Part shown: piece by piece, positions 34,941 through 43,251 of the stretch | Numbering within the stretch: position 1 is the stretch's first letter | Layout of the letters: each line of letters begins with the position of its first letter | Assembly (NCBI RefSeq): GCF_000826545.1 | Contig: NZ_CDME01000008.1 | Location: forward strand, 1,532,379-1,596,378 | Reading direction: 5' to 3' | DNA: 64,000 nucleotides | DNA from: Kibdelosporangium sp. MJ126-NF4 | GTDB lineage: Bacteria > Actinomycetota > Actinomycetes > Mycobacteriales > Pseudonocardiaceae | Made by a program: the position numbers and the translations under genes | Notes under the pieces: model-generated | The model's database searches: none | Seen by the model: only the letters and a program-made list of their open reading frames with translations | What the model was told of the DNA's origin: nothing

Positions 34941-35435
34941 ATGAACGAACTCCGTTTCGACCTGACCGGCAACGAGCTGGGCGTCAAGATCGGCAAGCGG
35001 TTTCAAGCCGTCAGCGTGGCGATCCTGGGATCGACACTGCCAAAGCCGCTGGTGGAGATGCTGGAGCTACGCGCCAGCCAGATCAACGGCTGCGGTTACT
35101 GCGTCGACGCCCACGCCAAGGAAATGGCTGCCGCGGGTGAATCCGCGACCCGGATCAACCTTGTCGCAGCCTGGCGCGAGTCCACTGTGTTCACAGACGC
35201 GGAACGCGCGGCACTGGCACTGACCGAGGAAGGCACGCGACTCGCGGACGCCCACACCGGCGTGTCCAACGAAACTTGGGCCCAGGTGCGCAAGTACTAC
35301 GACGACGACCAGATCGCCGCGATGGTCTACCTGATCGCCATGATCAACGCCGCCAACCGACTCCTGGTGATCGTGCACCAGCGAGGAGGGTCCTACCAGG
35401 CTGGCACGTTCGAGAACATCGCGAACAACCAGTAG
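34941..35435 (+). CDS. Carboxymuconolactone decarboxylase / AhpD-like protein
   Basis: The 164-residue protein carries MLELRASQINGCGYCVDAHAKEM, in which the CxxC plus downstream His is the AhpD-type peroxidatic centre. It probably reduces peroxides or catalyses a related redox step. It is the standard partner and target of ECF41 sigma factors, whose gene is divergent 174 bp away. The ATG at 34941 follows a GAGG site. A strong stem-loop ends the unit. Confidence 0.92.
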   Translation: MNELRFDLTGNELGVKIGKRFQAVSVAILGSTLPKPLVEMLELRASQINGCGYCVDAHAKEMAAAGESATRINLVAAWRESTVFTDAERAALALTEEGTRLADAHTGVSNETWAQVRKYYDDDQIAAMVYLIAMINAANRLLVIVHQRGGSYQAGTFENIANNQ

Positions 35436-35441
35436 ACAACT

Positions 35442-35475
35442 CAGGCCCGGCCGGGGATTTCCCAGGCCGGGCCTG
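35442..35475 (+). terminator. Stem-loop terminator after the AhpD-like gene
   Basis: CAGGCCCGGCC (35442-35452) pairs perfectly with GGCCGGGCCTG (35465-35475), starting 7 bp after the stop codon. There is no U tract. Confidence 0.7.
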
Positions 35476-35801
35476 GGGAGCCTGTCGAGGTGACGGCCGA
35501 ACTGTTGTCGGGAGTAGTCCCGACCGCTCTCAATACCATGCGCCTGCTCGGGTCGGCCAAAGACCGAATGGCGGTGTTTTCTGTATGCCCTGGTCGAGTG
35601 ATCACGGTTATGACTTGTCCCCCCGACAACCGACTGTCCTGTCACAGGCTGAGCACTTACCGTCGACCACACGTGGCTGGGGGCCAGTCGGAGAGTTCGC
35701 CCGGTGAATACGCGGGCAGTACGTGACGACGATGGAACTGTGTGCCTTCGGCCTGGAGGATCGAAGCCCTGACGCCCCCGAACGATTCCGGAAATCGAGG
35801 C
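35476..35801 (+). other. Upstream region of the FHA-kinase-Hsp70 operon
   Basis: This 326-bp interval has no convincing gene. It holds a small hairpin (TCGGGA-n4-TCCCGA near 35508) and a CCTGTcACAGG palindrome near 35638, either of which could be a regulatory site. The operon promoter should be here; no clear -35/-10 pair stands out. Confidence 0.4.
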
Positions 35802-36581
35802 ATGACGGTGAAATCGCGAGTCACCTGCTTCCGGGTCACCTCGCCGGACGGATACCGGTCAACCTATGAGCTGGGTGCGGACCGCACCAGGATCGGCCGC
35901 GCGACGCTGGGCGGGGCACCGGAACTCGTGCTCGATCCCGACCCACACCGCCTGGTCAGTCGCGTGCACTGCATCGTCGAGCACATCGACGGCGCGTGGA
36001 CCGTCACCGACAACGGCTCGGACAACGGGACCATCCTGCGCCGCGGCGGTGAGCTGACCCGGGTGTTGGGCACGACGGAACTACGACACGGTGACGCGAT
36101 TCTCGTCATCGGCGACATCACCCCGACCGGTGAACCTCGGTACTGGAAGCTGACCTTCGACGATCCGTTCCGCACCGAGGCGGCGCCGGTCGTGGCGCCG
36201 GTCGCGGTAACGCCAGGCACCGGCGAGACGCCGCACCTGACCTACGACTGGCTGCAGATGAAGGTGTACCGGGTCGAGGGCGGCGTGAAGCAGGAGATCA
36301 CCGGGCTGTCACCGCTGTCCCACCGGCTCATCCGGTATCTCGCCGAGCTGAGCCGGATCAACAACGGCTCGCCGGTCGCCTGCACGCACACCGAACTGAT
36401 CCACATGCTGTGGGGACGGCCGGAGGAGTGGCCGCCGAGCCGAAGCTACGACGAGACGAACCTGCGCAACATCGTCACCGCGGTCCGCAAACGGATCGAG
36501 CGGGACCCGGCGAATCCTTTACTGCTGCAGACCGAACGCAACATCGGCTACCGGCTGCTGATCAAGGTGGCCGCGACATGA
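35802..36581 (+). CDS. FHA-winged-helix protein
   Basis: The protein has 259 residues from the ATG at 35802 (CGAGG just upstream). The N-terminal FHA domain (about 15-115) has RIGRATLGG, VSRVHCIVEH and DNGSDNGT, the phosphothreonine-binding loop residues. A C-terminal winged helix (about 155-255) has LSPLSHRLIRYLAEL, TELIHMLWG and TERNIGYRLL, like OmpR/SARP DNA-binding domains. It is probably a transcription factor or adaptor whose FHA domain docks a phosphothreonine made by the kinase encoded next. Its stop overlaps that kinase start (ATGA). First gene of an eight-gene operon. Confidence 0.88.
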   Translation: MTVKSRVTCFRVTSPDGYRSTYELGADRTRIGRATLGGAPELVLDPDPHRLVSRVHCIVEHIDGAWTVTDNGSDNGTILRRGGELTRVLGTTELRHGDAILVIGDITPTGEPRYWKLTFDDPFRTEAAPVVAPVAVTPGTGETPHLTYDWLQMKVYRVEGGVKQEITGLSPLSHRLIRYLAELSRINNGSPVACTHTELIHMLWGRPEEWPPSRSYDETNLRNIVTAVRKRIERDPANPLLLQTERNIGYRLLIKVAAT

Positions 36582-37675
36582 GGCTGCTGGAGGACGGCCG
36601 CCGGGTCGGGGACACCTACGAGGTCGAGCGCTATCTCGGCGAGGGCGCGTTCGCCGAGGTATACCGGGTCCGCCACGACATCTTCGGCCGCCAGGCGATG
36701 AAGGTGTTCAAGCGCACCGGCACGGCCGAGGAAACCAGATCCATGCTCGGTGAGGCCATCATGCTCACCAGGATCGGCCACCCGCACATCATCCGGGTTT
36801 TCCACGCAGGCACCGTGCGCACCCCACACGGCATGAGCGGCTACTTCACGATGGAGTACGTCGCGGGCGGCAGTCTGCAGAGCTTCTGGGTCTCGCACCG
36901 CGAACGGTTCGTGCCGACCGAGGACTCCGCCCGCATCCTGCACCAGATCTCGCAGGGGCTCGCGGTCGCGCACTCGGCGCAGCCCGCCATCATTCACCGA
37001 GACATCACGCCACACAACATCCTCGTCGGCTACGACACGGACGGCCTGCACGCCAAGCTTTCCGACTTCGGTCTTGCCAAGAGCGTCAACCCGATGACGC
37101 TGCTGGCCAGCACGAAGGGCACGCTGGCGTTCAAGGCGCCGGAGTCGCTGCTCAACCAGCAGGGCGACTCGCGTGCCGGTGACGTGTGGGCACTCGGGAC
37201 GATCGCCTACCTGCTGCTCACCGACACACTGCCCTATGAGGACGGTGGGCCGACGTCGTACTTCGGCACGCACCGCCGGGTGCCGCCGCGGCCACCGCAC
37301 GAGTTCAACGCCGAGGTCGACGATGACCTCGAGAAGATCGTGCTGCGCGCACTCGACCCGGATCCTGCGGCCAGGACACCGGATGCCGGAGCGTTCGCCG
37401 AGGACCTGGCGCGGTGGCGGGCCGGTCGGCGCCGCGATCAGGCCAAGCAGGCGCTCACTCTGCCCCGGACGTCCAAGACGGTGCTGGGCAACCCCTCTCC
37501 CGCCAACGAGGAGGACGCGGCGCGACTGGCCGGGCAGGCACGGGTCCTGGCCAAGCAGGCCACCACGCTCGTGGACGCGGCCGACCTGATGGAGGAGGCG
37601 TTCAACAAGTCACCGAAGCTCCGTGCCGAGCACGAACACCGGCTTCGGTTGTGGCGCAAGGGAGTGTTGACCTGA
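36578..37675 (+). CDS. Soluble Ser/Thr protein kinase
   Basis: The 365-residue protein has a kinase domain at about 12-275: glycine loop GEGAFAEVY, ATP-binding Lys in AMKVFK, Glu of helix C, catalytic loop HRDITPHN, DFG, and FKAPES in place of APE. The catalytic-loop Lys (HRDxKPxN) is Thr here; Asp, Asn and DFG are kept, so activity is likely but may be unusual. The ~90-residue tail is helical, with no membrane span or PASTA repeats, unlike PknB. It overlaps the FHA gene (ATGA) and the next gene (TGATG). Confidence 0.9.
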   Translation: MRLLEDGRRVGDTYEVERYLGEGAFAEVYRVRHDIFGRQAMKVFKRTGTAEETRSMLGEAIMLTRIGHPHIIRVFHAGTVRTPHGMSGYFTMEYVAGGSLQSFWVSHRERFVPTEDSARILHQISQGLAVAHSAQPAIIHRDITPHNILVGYDTDGLHAKLSDFGLAKSVNPMTLLASTKGTLAFKAPESLLNQQGDSRAGDVWALGTIAYLLLTDTLPYEDGGPTSYFGTHRRVPPRPPHEFNAEVDDDLEKIVLRALDPDPAARTPDAGAFAEDLARWRAGRRRDQAKQALTLPRTSKTVLGNPSPANEEDAARLAGQARVLAKQATTLVDAADLMEEAFNKSPKLRAEHEHRLRLWRKGVLT

Positions 37676-39219
37676 TGACGAGTCAGAGTCTGGTACGGCC
37701 GAAGGACAGGGAGCTGGACGAGGTCCTGCAGGACCTGACCGGCGCCCGGTTGTACCGCAACAACGTGTTCCGGCTGACGGGACTGCCGGTGACCGCGTCC
37801 GCGACGCAGATCCGGCGCCGCCGCGAGGAGGCCGCGCTGATGGCGCGGCTGGGCACACCGCCCGCGACATCCGGTGAGCTGCCGCTCGACCGCAAGCCGG
37901 ACTGGGACACGGTCGACGCCGCCTTCGAGTCGATGCGCAACCCCGTGCTGCGCTTGGTGCACGAGCTGTTCTGGCTGTGGGACGCCGGTGAGGACGACGA
38001 CCACGATTACGCCGTACGCCGACACTGCGCCGTGCTCGAAGGACCGTCGCTCATCGAGCCCGGACGGCCTGATGTCTCCGACGACCCGCGCGCTCAACAA
38101 TGGCTGGTCGCGGTCGAGGCCTGGGCGAAAGTGCTGGACGGTGACCAGATCTGGGAACGGGCAAGGGAACGGGCCAAGACGATCGACGATCCACGCCTGA
38201 GCACCGGCACCGTGCGGCGCCTGCGTGACCGGCTGCCGAGACACTTGGTCGACGTGCATCTCGTGCTCGCGGCGAAGGCGGCCGAGGACGTCGACGCGGA
38301 TGCCACGGACCGGCATCTGTGGGTGCTCGACGAGTCGTCCTTCGACGACGACCTCATCGAGACGGCAGTGCGGGACGCGGTACGCCCGGCCGAGGACCGG
38401 GTACGGGCCGCCTGCGAGGCAGCCGACCGCGTCGCGGAAACCGAGCCACTCAAGGCGATCGCAGCAGGCCACACGCTGCTGGAGCAGACCGGGACACCAC
38501 TGCGGACGATCGCCGCCATGCTCGGCGCGGACGACCCGATCACCAAGGCGAGCCACGACCAGGTGGCCACGTCGGTGAACCTGTGCGCGGTGGCCCACGA
38601 CAACGAGACCGAACTCGGCAGCCCGGCGATGAGCCTGCTTCTCCGAGCACGGGAACTCGCGACGGAGACCACGACGATCGAGCTGATCGAGAAGAACCAG
38701 ACGGTGATCAGCTCGGGTCTGGTGCGGAGAAAGGTCAACGATCTCGTGGAGAAGGGGAAGGTCAACAAGGCGGCCGACCGGCTTCGCGCGCTGCGCAGGC
38801 ACACCGGCGACGAGGATCTGCGTGAGCGGATCGACGCCGCGCTGGAGAACCCGACGTCGTTGACCGCTCCGCTGAAAGGTCTGCCCTTCCGCGGTTCGTA
38901 CTTCGGCTGGGGCGCCTACCTGTGGGGGCGACGGGCGACGCCCGATCGCGGCAAGTGGGTCGCGATCCACTACTTCACCATCTTCTTCTTCCCCGTCATC
39001 CCGATGGCGGCCTATCTGAGGGACGAGACATACATCTACGGGAAGGTGCCGCTGAGCATGGCGGCCAGGTGGTGGCGGCTGGTGGTGCTTGTGCTCGCCG
39101 TCGTCTACTCCGCGCTGATGGCACCGGACGGGGCACGGAACCTGGTCCTCCTCGCAGTCGTGGCCGTGTTCCTCGGGTGGCGCCGGTACCGGCTGAACAA
39201 GTGGGCCGCCAGCAGGTGA
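37675..39219 (+). CDS. Membrane protein with J-domain-like N-terminus
   Basis: The protein has 514 residues, with its start coupled to the kinase stop (TGATG). Residues about 20-55 read LYRNNVFRLTGLPVTASATQIRRRREEAAL, which resembles the opening of a J domain (xNPFRVLGLPxxASxxEIRRRYREL), but no HPD tripeptide follows. A long helical middle (about 110-400) is acidic and repeat-like. The C-terminus has three hydrophobic segments (about 425-445, 462-480 and 485-502). In context it would be the co-chaperone of the Hsp70 encoded two genes downstream, held at the membrane. The J assignment is inference. Confidence 0.7.
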   Translation: MTSQSLVRPKDRELDEVLQDLTGARLYRNNVFRLTGLPVTASATQIRRRREEAALMARLGTPPATSGELPLDRKPDWDTVDAAFESMRNPVLRLVHELFWLWDAGEDDDHDYAVRRHCAVLEGPSLIEPGRPDVSDDPRAQQWLVAVEAWAKVLDGDQIWERARERAKTIDDPRLSTGTVRRLRDRLPRHLVDVHLVLAAKAAEDVDADATDRHLWVLDESSFDDDLIETAVRDAVRPAEDRVRAACEAADRVAETEPLKAIAAGHTLLEQTGTPLRTIAAMLGADDPITKASHDQVATSVNLCAVAHDNETELGSPAMSLLLRARELATETTTIELIEKNQTVISSGLVRRKVNDLVEKGKVNKAADRLRALRRHTGDEDLRERIDAALENPTSLTAPLKGLPFRGSYFGWGAYLWGRRATPDRGKWVAIHYFTIFFFPVIPMAAYLRDETYIYGKVPLSMAARWWRLVVLVLAVVYSALMAPDGARNLVLLAVVAVFLGWRRYRLNKWAASR

Positions 39220-39239
39220 ACCGAGAGGGAGTCGAGTAG

Positions 39240-39737
39240 TTGTCCAGCTTTCGCCAGCGGTTGCGGCAGCGGCGCTTCCCACTGGAGTTCCGCGTCCCCG
39301 ACCCACAGAGCCAACCGGCGGTCGTCGTCGAGCCGGTGCCGGAACCCGTGCCGGAGATGGCATCTCCACCGTCCGATTTGGACGACAAGACCGTTGCTGA
39401 CGTGGCCACCAACCTGTGGCGCGTGCTGAAGAGGTTCGGCGAGAACGGTGACGGCGAGGCGTCCAAGGCGCAGCGCATGGCGAAGAGAAACCTCACGGCC
39501 ATGTCCGACCGGCTGAGCGCGGCCGGGGTACGGGCGCAGGACCACGACGGCATGCCGTGGGACCTCGGCATGTCGTTGAAGGCCATGGCCTACGAGCCGC
39601 GGCCGAACCTGGAGCGGGAGACCGTGGTGGACACCGTGCGGCCGACGGTCTACCGCGGTGGGCGGTGCATCCAGTTCGGCCACGTCATCGTCGGAGTACC
39701 AGAGAAGGGGCAGGACAGTGGCACGGGAGAACATTGA
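39240..39737 (+). CDS. GrpE-like nucleotide exchange factor
   Basis: The 165-residue frame starts at a TTG preceded by GAGAGGGA. A Pro/Glu-rich disordered start is followed by a helix and a C-terminal beta domain in which DHDGMPWDLGMSLKAMAYEP and VDTVRPTVYRGGRCIQFGHVIVG mirror the GrpE head (GxPFDPxxHEAV ... VVEVLRPGYxLGDRVLRPAxVVV). The long GrpE coiled coil is reduced. It overlaps the Hsp70 gene by 20 bp. It probably exchanges ADP on that Hsp70. Confidence 0.72.
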   Translation: MSSFRQRLRQRRFPLEFRVPDPQSQPAVVVEPVPEPVPEMASPPSDLDDKTVADVATNLWRVLKRFGENGDGEASKAQRMAKRNLTAMSDRLSAAGVRAQDHDGMPWDLGMSLKAMAYEPRPNLERETVVDTVRPTVYRGGRCIQFGHVIVGVPEKGQDSGTGEH

Positions 39738-42249
39738 CTTCGGGATCGACCTCGGTACCACGACCAGCATCGTCGCGATGGCCACCGCGGACGACGCGAC
39801 CGTGGTCCGCAACAACCGGCAGGCCGAGTACACGCCGTCCGCGGTCTACGTCAGCCGCTCCGGCAAGGTGTTCGTCGGCGAGGCCGCGAAGGAGCGGGTG
39901 GAAGGGGATCCCGACAACGCGTGCGCGGAGTTCAAGCTCCAGATGGGAAAACGGGACGCGCGGATGGAGTTCGCCGCGTCCGGACGCAGCATGGCCCCGG
40001 AGGAGCTGTCCGCCGAGGTGCTCAAGTCGTTGCGCGGTGACGTGCAGCAGGCCGTCGGCGAGAACGTCGGCGCCGCGGTCATCACCGTTCCCGCGGCCTT
40101 CGAGCTCGACCAGTGCGACGCCACCCGCAGGGCCGCCGAACTGGCTGGTCTCGGCTTCGCGCCGCTGATCCAGGAACCCAGCGCGGCGGCGTGGGCCTAC
40201 AGCACGCACTCCTCGACCGACCGTGGTTTCTGGCTCGTGTACGACTTCGGTGGCGGCACGTTCGACGCGGCCATCGTCAAGGTGGCCGACGGCGAGTTCA
40301 GCACCATCGACCACGCCGGTGACAACTTCCTCGGCGGCAAGCTGATCGACTGGGGACTGGTGGACGACCTGCTGATCCCCGCGGTGCGCAAGGAGTTCCC
40401 GTTGCCGGACCTGGCTCGCGGCCACCGCAGGTCGGCAGGCAACATCGCGAAGCTCAAGGCTGCTGCCGAGTACGCGAAGATCGAGCTGTCGCGGTCGGCG
40501 AGTGCGGAGGTCAGCGTGCGCCTCAACGATGTGGACGGCATACCGGCCTTCGACTTCGAGTTCGAGCTGACCAGGGCCGATGTCGAGCGCGTCGCGCTGC
40601 CGCTGTACCAGCGGTCGATCGCGTTGTGCCGCAAGGCGATCGTCGACTCCGGTCTCGGCGCGGGCGACATCGAGCGAGTACTTCTCGTCGGCGGCACCAC
40701 GATCGCGCCCGCGCTGCGTGACATGCTGGCCGACGAGCGAGAAGGCCTTGGTATCCCACTGGACTACAGCCTCGACCCGGTGACGGTGGTCGCGAAGGGC
40801 GCGGCGGTCTTCGCGGGCACCCAGCGGATGCCTGACCGGCCGGAGCGGACCGAGCGGGCACTGAGCGAGGGCAGGGTCGTGCTGAACCTGCACTACCCGT
40901 CGGCGGGTTCGGACACCGAGCCGCTGGTGGGCGGCATGCCGCCGCAGACCGCCGGGCAGCAGCGGGACTGGACTGGCGCCACCATCGAATTCATCCACCC
41001 CGGTGGTAAGCCGCCGTGGCGCAGTGGGCAGATCCCGCTCACGCCGGAAGGCACGTTCACCACCCGGCTGCGTGCCGACGAGCAGGCAGGCAACACCTAC
41101 AGCATCGAACTGCGGGACGCGCACGGGACTCTCGTGCCGACCGATCCGGAGCGCATCTCCTACCGGCACACGCAGATGATGGGCACCGCCCCGACACTCA
41201 GCCACTCCATCGGCGTCGCACTGGACAACAACGAAGTGCTGTGGCTGGTGCGCAAGGGAGCCGAGCTGCCAGCGAAGGCCAGGGCGATCCTGTACTCGAC
41301 GGTTTCGGTGCGGCGCAACGAGAGCACCGGCATGATCCGGGTGCCCATCGTGGAGGGTGAGCGGTCGAAGGCAGACCGCAACATGCTGATCGGCCAGCTG
41401 GACATCGTGCCCACCCAGGTCGACCGCGACGTGCCCGCCGGGAGCGAGGTCGAGGTCGAGGTCAAGATCGACACCAGCTTCACCCCGCGTGCGGATGCCT
41501 ACGTGCCACTGCTGGACGAGGAGTTCCAGATCCAGGTGGAACTCGGCCGGATGAGTTCGGGCACCGATTTCGCCGGTGCCGCCGAGGATCTGGCCGACCG
41601 GTTCGCCGACCTGGCCGAGCGGCTCGTGGAGGTGCAGCGCTCCGGCGCCGACGCGAGCGAGGCGGCGAAGCTGGTCGAGAAGTTCCACGGCGACGATGTC
41701 CTTGGCGACGTGCGACGGCTGGCCGAAGCCGCGAGCGTCGATCCGGACGCCGCGTCGACGTGCGAGAACCGGTTGCGTGACGCACAGACGGCGCTGGACG
41801 ACCTCGACGCGGCCCTGGTGTTCCCTGAGCTCGTCGCCCAGGGGCGGGCGCTGCTGGACGCCGCCCGCTCGATCATCGGCGAGGCAGGTGCCGCGCGGCA
41901 TCGCACCGCGCTGCACAACGCCGAGCGGGCGATGGAGTCCGCCATCTCCACGGGCGACCGGACCGTGCTGGCACGCCAGATCGACGTGCTGCGCGACATC
42001 GTCCGCGACGTCCTGAGGGACACCGGCCAGCTCGCGGCGGTGATCTTCGCCGCGCGCGAGGAGCGGCTCAGGAACAACCCCGACCCGCGCGTGCAGCAGC
42101 TGCTGCAGGAAGGCAGGCGTGCGATGGACACCGGCGACGCCGGTCGGCTCACCGCGGTCAACGCCCAGCTGGAGAAGGCCGCGCCGGATGCCGTGGAGCA
42201 CGCCGACGTCAGCGGGCTCGGCAGCACGGTCAGGGCGGGTGACCAATGA
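39718..42249 (+). CDS. Hsp70-family chaperone with extended helical C-terminus
   Basis: The 843-residue protein begins at a GTG after AGAAGGGG. The actin-like ATPase domain (about 1-365) has IDLGTTTSIVA, NRQAEYTPSAVYV, ITVPAAF, YDFGGGTFDAAIV and LLVGGTTIAPALRD. The substrate-binding beta domain (about 385-600) is divergent. A ~240-residue C-terminal helical domain (about 605-843) is longer than the DnaK lid and lacks the EEVD-like tail. It is not the housekeeping DnaK, whose context and sequence differ. With the J-like and GrpE-like neighbours it forms a dedicated chaperone set. It overlaps the next gene (ATGA). Confidence 0.9.
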   Translation: MARENIDFGIDLGTTTSIVAMATADDATVVRNNRQAEYTPSAVYVSRSGKVFVGEAAKERVEGDPDNACAEFKLQMGKRDARMEFAASGRSMAPEELSAEVLKSLRGDVQQAVGENVGAAVITVPAAFELDQCDATRRAAELAGLGFAPLIQEPSAAAWAYSTHSSTDRGFWLVYDFGGGTFDAAIVKVADGEFSTIDHAGDNFLGGKLIDWGLVDDLLIPAVRKEFPLPDLARGHRRSAGNIAKLKAAAEYAKIELSRSASAEVSVRLNDVDGIPAFDFEFELTRADVERVALPLYQRSIALCRKAIVDSGLGAGDIERVLLVGGTTIAPALRDMLADEREGLGIPLDYSLDPVTVVAKGAAVFAGTQRMPDRPERTERALSEGRVVLNLHYPSAGSDTEPLVGGMPPQTAGQQRDWTGATIEFIHPGGKPPWRSGQIPLTPEGTFTTRLRADEQAGNTYSIELRDAHGTLVPTDPERISYRHTQMMGTAPTLSHSIGVALDNNEVLWLVRKGAELPAKARAILYSTVSVRRNESTGMIRVPIVEGERSKADRNMLIGQLDIVPTQVDRDVPAGSEVEVEVKIDTSFTPRADAYVPLLDEEFQIQVELGRMSSGTDFAGAAEDLADRFADLAERLVEVQRSGADASEAAKLVEKFHGDDVLGDVRRLAEAASVDPDAASTCENRLRDAQTALDDLDAALVFPELVAQGRALLDAARSIIGEAGAARHRTALHNAERAMESAISTGDRTVLARQIDVLRDIVRDVLRDTGQLAAVIFAAREERLRNNPDPRVQQLLQEGRRAMDTGDAGRLTAVNAQLEKAAPDAVEHADVSGLGSTVRAGDQ

Positions 42250-43169
42250 GCAAGGAACTGACCGCGGCGCCGTCGATCGCGCACGCCGCCGAACTCGCCA
42301 GGAGCGGCGACTACACCGAGGCCGAGCAGATGCTGCGGGAACTGGGTGGGCGCGACAGCGCTGATCCCGCGGTGCTGGACCTGCTCGCACGGATCCACGC
42401 CCAGCGTGGTGAGCTGTTCGACGCCGACGAGTGCTGGGCGCTGGCGCTACGGCTTGATGCCGGGTTCGCACCGGCACTCGCGGGTCGGCAGCGCATCGCG
42501 GTGCTGGTGACCCGCCGGTTGCGGCCGCGCACCGGCCGGATCGTGCTCATCGTGGCTCTGGCCGCGGTGGCGATCACCGCCGCCGGTGTGGCGGGCAGCT
42601 TGCTGACTCCGGAGCAGCCCGGTACCGACCCAGCCGTGCTCGCCGGGCTGCACGACGTCCAGAACAACCAGCGGGAGCAGGCACAACGCCTCGACGACCT
42701 CGGCGGCAGGCTCGACCAGACCGCGTTGCGGCAGCAGCGCAGGCTCGGCGATCTCACCGCGGCCCTCGCTGGCAACCCCGCGTTGACCGCCCGGGTGGAC
42801 GCGGGGACGGTGGTCGTCGCGTTCCCTGCCGGTGTGTTCCGCGCCGGGATACGGTTGTCGGACAACGGAATCGCGGCGCTGGCCGACCTCGCCCGGCGGC
42901 TGGCCCCGTTCGCCGCCGACGTGTCGATCACGGTGGTCGGCCACACCGAGGACACGCGAGTGTCGAGGAACAGCGGCTACGCGAGCAACACCGAACTCGG
43001 CGTGGCCCGTGCGTCGACCGCCGCCGAACGGATGTCCACGGCAGGCGGTATGCCGCTGGCGGCGTTCGCGCTGTCCAGTTCCGGCGAGGCGAGCCCGCCG
43101 TTCCCCAACACAACGGCCGAGGGCCGGGCGCAGAACCGGACGGTCACCGTGGTGGTGCGTCCTCGTTAG
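42246..43169 (+). CDS. TPR / single-TM / OmpA-like protein
   Basis: This 307-residue protein has two TPR-like repeats at about 10-80 (ARSGDYTEAEQMLRELGG), one transmembrane helix at about 97-120, a coiled-coil-like Q/R-rich stretch, and a C-terminal OmpA/MotB-type domain at about 180-305 (VSITVVGHTEDTRVSRNSGYASNTELGVARASTAAERM, then EGRAQNRTVTVVV). The topology predicts TPRs inside and the OmpA-like domain outside, where it could bind peptidoglycan. It may link the chaperone set to the cell wall. Its start overlaps the Hsp70 stop. Confidence 0.82.
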   Translation: MSKELTAAPSIAHAAELARSGDYTEAEQMLRELGGRDSADPAVLDLLARIHAQRGELFDADECWALALRLDAGFAPALAGRQRIAVLVTRRLRPRTGRIVLIVALAAVAITAAGVAGSLLTPEQPGTDPAVLAGLHDVQNNQREQAQRLDDLGGRLDQTALRQQRRLGDLTAALAGNPALTARVDAGTVVVAFPAGVFRAGIRLSDNGIAALADLARRLAPFAADVSITVVGHTEDTRVSRNSGYASNTELGVARASTAAERMSTAGGMPLAAFALSSSGEASPPFPNTTAEGRAQNRTVTVVVRPR

Positions 43170-43251
43170 CGGGTACGGAACCGTAGTGACCGGTCTGTCC
43201 GCCGAGGAGCCGACTTCCCTGGGAGCACCCGCACTGTGATTGTCTTCAGGC

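Noticed and set aside
39685..42477. 930-codon minus-strand frame opposite the Hsp70 gene
   Set aside because: It is a shadow of the well-supported Hsp70 coding frame, with low-complexity His/Arg-rich translation.
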